In this document: one piece after another, positions 34,189 to 38,152 of the stretch
Position numbering within the stretch: the first letter of the stretch is position 1
How the letters are laid out: each line of letters begins with the position of its first letter
Assembly: GCA_963922595.1 (NCBI GenBank)
Contig: CAWUIM010000029.1
Coordinates: 1-38,152, forward strand
Direction of reading: 5' to 3'
Length of the DNA stretch: 38,152 nucleotides
Origin: JAJFFW01 sp963922595
GTDB lineage: Bacteria; Pseudomonadota; Alphaproteobacteria; Caulobacterales; Parvularculaceae
Position numbers and translations under genes: made by a program
Notes under the pieces: model-generated
Told to the model about the DNA's origin: nothing
Seen by the model: only the letters and a program-made list of their open reading frames with translations
The model's database searches: none

Positions 34189-35571
34189 TTAAGAAAGGAA
34201 ATCTGGTCGTCCCACAAAGTTCGACAAATTCGGTAGAGCGGCGTTAAGCGCTGGATCATCAAGCCCGAACCATGCGCCAAGCGTCGCCGCATATTGCTCC
34301 ACCGATGTGACGGGAACAAGGCGTCCGCCTCGAATGCCTTGGGAATGCGAAATCGCCGACGGCGGCACGGCCCCATAAATTTCGCCGCCGCGCACAGCGC
34401 CGCCGACGACGACATGGTGACCGCCCCATCCATGATCAGTGCCGTCGCCATTTGTCGCAAGTGTTCGGCCAAAGTCCGAGGCCGTAAACAGCGTCACATC
34501 ATTGGCGACCCCTAGATCGATCGTCGCCTGGTAGAAACCGGAAATAGCGCCGGATATCTCCGACAGGAGACGCTGCAGGTTCGTCGCCTGGTTCGAGTGC
34601 GAGTCAAAACCACCAAGTGAGACAAAGAAAACTTGTCGACCGACGCCAAGCGCGCTTCGGACGGCGATTGTTTGCGCCACGGTGCGTAATCGATTGCCGA
34701 GACGCGTGCCAGGCAAGCCGGCCACGTTCGGTGCGCTGGCGAACGCGTTTGAGTAAGCCGCATTATTGTCGACGGCGCGCGCGGTCGCCGCTGCGATGTC
34801 GTTTTCCAGGAAATTCGACGCCGAAAAGCCGGCTGCGCGCAAATGATCCGTAATGAGATCTTGCGCCGCCGGGTCATTGCGCGCCGAGCCGAGGAAATTC
34901 GGGTTTGTAATTTCGTTGACGCGAACAACGCCGCCATTTTGACGGATTTGATATTCAATCGCCAAATCGCCTGACAGGAAGACGTCGCTATCGGCGACAG
35001 AAATGGCCGTAAATGCAGGATTGGCGTTTGCGCCAGCCCCGAGTACAGCGTCAGCGAAGCGCCCGCCCCACCCGAATTGCGCGCCTTCCGATTCCAACGC
35101 CGCCCATGTAGACTGCTGGTCATTGTGTGAAAATAGCGCCCGCGGCAATGGTACGGTATTGTTATTGAACGCGTTAGCGTCGGTCGGCGTGATGAGCGGC
35201 CCCACATTGCTCACGACCGCCAAATCACCGCTTTCATAGAGCGAATGAAGCTCGGCATATTCCGGGGGGAACGCGTGATTACTGTTCGATAGCGGCAATA
35301 ACCGCGCCGGGTCGCGCGCGCCGCCATAAGCTGGCAACATCGAAGCGCGAATGTTTGCAAACTCATTATAATCAGCCGTATCCGTCGGCAGCAGCACATC
35401 ATGCGCGTCGAGGCCGCCGCGGAAAAAGACGCAGACCAGCGCCTTATATCCAGACGTGTCAATCGCCGCATTCGCCGCAAATGACGTCAGCGCCGTGGAA
35501 AGACCCGACCCCGCCACCAGAGACGATGCGGCGGCCGATTTCAAAATATCCCGTCTTGTGAAAATCGCCAT
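34189..35571 (-). CDS. DUF1501 family protein, Tat-exported
   Basis: This is 460 residues. The N-terminus carries a Tat signal with TRRDILK at residues 5-11 and a hydrophobic stretch ending SFAANA. The body is DUF1501, of the sulfatase/alkaline-phosphatase-like fold: KALVCVFFRGGLDAHDVLLP, the SHNDQQSTWA motif, VSLGGFDSHSNQ, FTASDFGRT and the end motif DHGWGGHHVVVGG. Function is unknown; it is regularly paired with DUF1800. A perfect AGGAGG lies five bases before its ATG and overlaps the stop codon of the DUF1800 gene, so translation is probably coupled. Confidence 0.92.
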   Translation of the reverse strand: MAIFTRRDILKSAAASSLVAGSGLSTALTSFAANAAIDTSGYKALVCVFFRGGLDAHDVLLPTDTADYNEFANIRASMLPAYGGARDPARLLPLSNSNHAFPPEYAELHSLYESGDLAVVSNVGPLITPTDANAFNNNTVPLPRALFSHNDQQSTWAALESEGAQFGWGGRFADAVLGAGANANPAFTAISVADSDVFLSGDLAIEYQIRQNGGVVRVNEITNPNFLGSARNDPAAQDLITDHLRAAGFSASNFLENDIAAATARAVDNNAAYSNAFASAPNVAGLPGTRLGNRLRTVAQTIAVRSALGVGRQVFFVSLGGFDSHSNQATNLQRLLSEISGAISGFYQATIDLGVANDVTLFTASDFGRTLATNGDGTDHGWGGHHVVVGGAVRGGEIYGAVPPSAISHSQGIRGGRLVPVTSVEQYAATLGAWFGLDDPALNAALPNLSNFVGRPDFLS

Positions 35572-35576
35572 GATCG

Positions 35577-35582
35577 CCTCCT
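35577..35582 (-). promoter_or_regulatory. Ribosome binding site fused to the preceding stop codon
   Basis: The DUF1800 stop TAG (35583-35581) and the Shine-Dalgarno AGGAGG (35582-35577) read together as TAGGAGG, five bases before the DUF1501 ATG. This supports the start and implies translational coupling. Confidence 0.8.
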
Positions 35583-37596
35583 AACGCTGAACCAGATATT
35601 CAGGTGACGTCATCACCATCCAGACAGCGATATAAACGCGCGCGTCGCGGTCAGCTGCGCTTGTTCCCGCCATGCGATCCATCATCTCGATAATGCGCGA
35701 CCGGGTTTCCGATTGCAGCGCGCCGCCGGTCAATAGTTCATCGAGGTGATCGACAAGCGCCGCTGAATTGTCAGCAAGCGCAAGCTCATCGGAATAATCC
35801 GGCAAATAGGCCGCCGGTGATTGAACGTCATTGCGGCTGAGATCTTCGCGTATGAATGGACTGATCGTCGCCGCATATCCTGTAAGGCTCGCCGAGTTCG
35901 TGATCTGGAGTTCGGGCGCTGGCTGGCCGGCCGCGCCGGATTGCGTATTCGGCGCAATGTATCCTGGGCGGAAGAAGTTGAAGACGCTCGGCGACCGCGA
36001 CGGATGCTGAGCAAGAACGTCAGGTGAACTTGTGTCCTGAAGAATGTCTTCGTTTGTCGCATCAGCCGAATTGACGCTGAACGCGCGCGCCCACTGAACG
36101 AAACGGGCCACGGGTTCTTTCACCTTGCCGAAGCCTTGGGGTGCGCCGTCGAGCGGCTGCAACGCTTCTGGATCAAGAAGAATGGCGGCGAGCGTCGCCT
36201 GAAGGTCGCCGCGGCGGCCGTCGCCGATGGGAAAACCACCTGGTAGTTGGTACGTGCCCGCTTCAAAAACCGTTGCGACGCGGCGCACATAATCGGGCGT
36301 CGGCGCGCTTGTGACAAAGCGCTGGATCAACTGACGGCTGATAAACGGCGCCACATTGGGGTGGTTGAACAAGACGTCCAGCGCCATATCCACACTGTCT
36401 TCAGCGCTAGTCCCCGCCGGTATCACAGCGCCAAGAAACTCCTTTTCGCCAGTCTCGTAAAATTCATTGAAGAATTGCAATGGCGCATAGAAGGCATCGT
36501 CATCGCGCCCTGAAAACCCAAATGCCGTCCCTTTTAGTCCGAGACCTGTGAAGACCCTGGCTAACCCCTGAATATCGTCCGTATCGTACGTGTCGATCGT
36601 GTCTCCGCTGCCATTGAGGCGCGGCGTCCCATCGAGATTAAGCTCCACGAGCCCGATCGTGAACAATTGCATAATCTCGCGCGCATAGTTTTCGTCGGGC
36701 AACCTGTTGGTGGCCGGGTTCGCCTTCTGATTAAATAGATAGGTCAGAAAAACGCCCATGGCCGGCGAGTAGGTTACCTCTTCCAGTATATCGCGGTAAT
36801 TGCCGAAGGCATTCCGGTAGAAAATATCCCGGTAATAACCCATGGAGAACGGGCGCCCAAGCAAGTTACCGGTGGACTGATCGCCGACAACAAGGATTTC
36901 CGATAGCGCAAACATCATCCGTTGGCGGAGCTGATCTTCGCCGTCAACAAAATCCTCCCAGGTAATGAAGGCTTCATTTGGGCTTGTGAGATTGGCGTTC
37001 ACCTGAACGGCGTCAGCAAGAAGGCGCGGTAATTGCTCTCTAACAGGAAGATTAAACTGCCGGTCCAGCCAGGCCGTGTAGCCGGCGCTCAATAGGAGGT
37101 TTGCGTCATCTTCCGTTGCGCCGAAGGTCGCACGATTGAGGAAGCGCACGGACTCTGCGAATGTGGCGGGCGCGTCGCTGCTCGACGCGGGCGCTGTGGC
37201 GGTTATCGTCACGGTGGCGGTATTTGTGGCGCCGTCGTCGTCGGTGACCGTCAGCGCCGCCAGAAACGTTCCGGGCGTGTTATACGTAAAGCTTACGTCC
37301 CTGCCCGACCCGTCCGATGTTCCGTCGCCGTCAAAATCCCAGGAATAACTTTGGATTGTTCCGTCGCTATCCGTGGATGAAGCGCCCGAAAAATCGACAT
37401 TCACCGGCGTTCTGCCGGACGTCTTATCGGTCGTGATCCGCGCCGCGGGCGCGGCGTTTGACGATGGCGGCGGTGGCGGCGGCGGAGACGGAGGCGGCGG
37501 GGGTGCTGACGACGAGGACGACCCTCCGCATCCGGCGAGCGCCAAACATGCGGTCGTGGCGAGGAGGAGCGAGCGGTGACCAGTAAACGCAGTCAT
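35581..37596 (-). CDS. DUF1800 family lipoprotein with a PKD domain
   Basis: This is 671 residues. The signal peptide ends in a lipobox (LALAGC, Cys23), followed by five serines and two runs of proline (five and seven) as a surface spacer. A PKD domain covers about 50-135 (YSWDFDGDGTSDG, LTVTDDDGAT). The rest is DUF1800: FLNRATFGATEDDANLL, RQRMMFALSEILVVGD, NPATNRLPDENYAREIMQLFTIGL, FISRQLIQRFVTSAPTPDYV, HPSRSPSVFNFFRPGYIAPN. The enzymatic role of the family is unknown. It is first of a two-gene unit with DUF1501. The start has AGGG nine bases upstream. Confidence 0.92.
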   Translation of the reverse strand: MTAFTGHRSLLLATTACLALAGCGGSSSSSAPPPPPSPPPPPPPSSNAAPAARITTDKTSGRTPVNVDFSGASSTDSDGTIQSYSWDFDGDGTSDGSGRDVSFTYNTPGTFLAALTVTDDDGATNTATVTITATAPASSSDAPATFAESVRFLNRATFGATEDDANLLLSAGYTAWLDRQFNLPVREQLPRLLADAVQVNANLTSPNEAFITWEDFVDGEDQLRQRMMFALSEILVVGDQSTGNLLGRPFSMGYYRDIFYRNAFGNYRDILEEVTYSPAMGVFLTYLFNQKANPATNRLPDENYAREIMQLFTIGLVELNLDGTPRLNGSGDTIDTYDTDDIQGLARVFTGLGLKGTAFGFSGRDDDAFYAPLQFFNEFYETGEKEFLGAVIPAGTSAEDSVDMALDVLFNHPNVAPFISRQLIQRFVTSAPTPDYVRRVATVFEAGTYQLPGGFPIGDGRRGDLQATLAAILLDPEALQPLDGAPQGFGKVKEPVARFVQWARAFSVNSADATNEDILQDTSSPDVLAQHPSRSPSVFNFFRPGYIAPNTQSGAAGQPAPELQITNSASLTGYAATISPFIREDLSRNDVQSPAAYLPDYSDELALADNSAALVDHLDELLTGGALQSETRSRIIEMMDRMAGTSAADRDARVYIAVWMVMTSPEYLVQR
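37465..37503 (-). repeat. Proline-rich codon tract in the DUF1800 lipoprotein
   Basis: Thirteen codons for P5-S-P7 make a low-complexity GGC/GGA-rich plus strand. It works as an extended linker between the lipidated Cys and the PKD domain. Confidence 0.85.
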
Positions 37597-37787
37597 TTAA
37601 TCATTACCCTGTAAGCAACACGATTTAGTAACACCGAAAAACATCCTCACGCCAGCGTTTCGGCCCCAAATCATCATGCGACACTTAAATTCAGGGGCTT
37701 CAAACCTTCAGCCCTCACATCACTTGGTATCGCAAGAACCCTAATAAATTTATGCCGCTACGGAGCGTTGCGCCGCGTTCCGCGACG

Positions 37788-37818
37788 AAAAAAGCCGGGC
37801 GCGAACGCCCGGCTTTTT
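37788..37818. terminator. Bidirectional intrinsic terminator after the SH3-domain gene
   Basis: GCCGGGCG/CGCCCGGC (37794-37801 with 37806-37813) has the loop CGAA, six A before and five T after. It serves the leftward SH3 gene, which stops 26 bases away. The stem is identical to that after glnA. Confidence 0.9.
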
Positions 37819-37843
37819 CTCATTTTGCAGCAATATCAAAACG

Positions 37844-38152
37844 CTATCTGACGTCGATATTGGTTTCGCGGACCCAGCCGTCGGCGCCGTCGTCAAAGTC
37901 GACACGCCACCAAACGCTGTTCTCTCCGCCGCCCGGCCCAGCGACGATAACGCCGGTTGCGCCGCGATATTGTCTGCCGGCTTTTGGCCCGCCTGCCTTG
38001 CGACGAACGTTGACCCGTGGGCTCGTGAGCTCAACTTCGACGCCCACGTCAAAGACGCCTGGAGCAGGAGCTGGGGCGGGCGCTGGTGTCGGCGCAGGAT
38101 CCGGCGTCGGATTTGGCCCAGGCGGAGGGGGCGGCGGCGCTGGTTGCGGCCA
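37844..38152 (-). CDS. Bacterial SH3-domain protein, C-terminal part, cut by window edge
   Basis: The frame is open from the right window edge to a TAG at 37846; the true start lies outside. About 35 residues of proline/alanine-rich linker (PQPAPPPPPPGPNPTPDPAP, then alternating P and A) lead into a short SH3b-type domain: VEVELTSPRVNVRRKAGG, then WWRVDFDDGADGWVRETNIDVR. Such domains bind peptidoglycan or stabilise secreted proteins. An internal GTG could be read as a start at 38047, but the continuous linker upstream argues for one longer protein. It probably is secreted or surface-exposed; the main domain is not visible. Confidence 0.78.
   Translation of the reverse strand, partial: WPQPAPPPPPPGPNPTPDPAPTPAPAPAPAPGVFDVGVEVELTSPRVNVRRKAGGPKAGRQYRGATGVIVAGPGGGENSVWWRVDFDDGADGWVRETNIDVR

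Noticed and set aside
1..38152. Mobile elements, prophage or CRISPR
   Set aside because: No transposase, integrase, phage gene, terminal repeats or regularly spaced repeats seen; gene style is even across the window.

Overview
The window reads as a gene-dense chromosomal segment of an alphaproteobacterium. The evidence is a GC-rich, uniformly biased coding style, a GlnB-GlnA pair, a TamA-TamB pair, an HpnC/D/E-type squalene route, VPLPA-CTERM and DUF1501/DUF1800 surface proteins, and many ATGA/TGATG operon overlaps. A marine Parvularculales/Caulobacterales-like lineage would fit, but that is inference. I see no rRNA, tRNA, insertion sequence, prophage or CRISPR array.

Region 1 (1-9.2 kb) is mostly housekeeping. 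It holds the 5' part of a bifunctional NAD(P)HX repair enzyme (minus), divergent glnB, glnA with a strong terminator, a small secreted VPLPA-CTERM protein, an Old Yellow Enzyme-type flavin oxidoreductase, a two-gene M16 peptidase operon, and secE-nusG. In the M16 pair one subunit keeps the zinc site and the other keeps the R/Y pair. Region 2 (9.5-13.8 kb) is one 1422-residue secreted mosaic protein: duplicated beta domains, PKD, lectin-like, glucose-dehydrogenase-like propeller and Kelch propeller.

Region 3 (13.8-27.2 kb) is an isoprenoid-to-hopanoid block. IspA makes FPP and IspH makes the C5 units. HpnC-HpnD-HpnE convert FPP to squalene, HpnH adds adenosyl to the hopene, and HpnG removes adenine. 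HpnB (glycosyltransferase) and HpnA (sugar-nucleotide dehydratase/epimerase-like) are hopanoid-associated. The cyclase gene (shc/hpnF) is not in the window. hpnA sits in a tight four-gene operon with a PAPS-type sulfotransferase, a beta-propeller lipoprotein and a Gfo/Idh oxidoreductase. This is the most interesting unexplained unit: it could be a sulfated or otherwise unusual hopanoid/glycolipid head-group pathway.

Region 4 (27.4-38.15 kb) concerns the envelope. It holds tamA-tamB (translationally coupled), a convergent YeiH-family membrane protein, a DUF1800 lipoprotein with a PKD domain coupled to a Tat-exported DUF1501 protein, and the 3' end of a proline-rich bacterial SH3-domain protein cut by the window edge.
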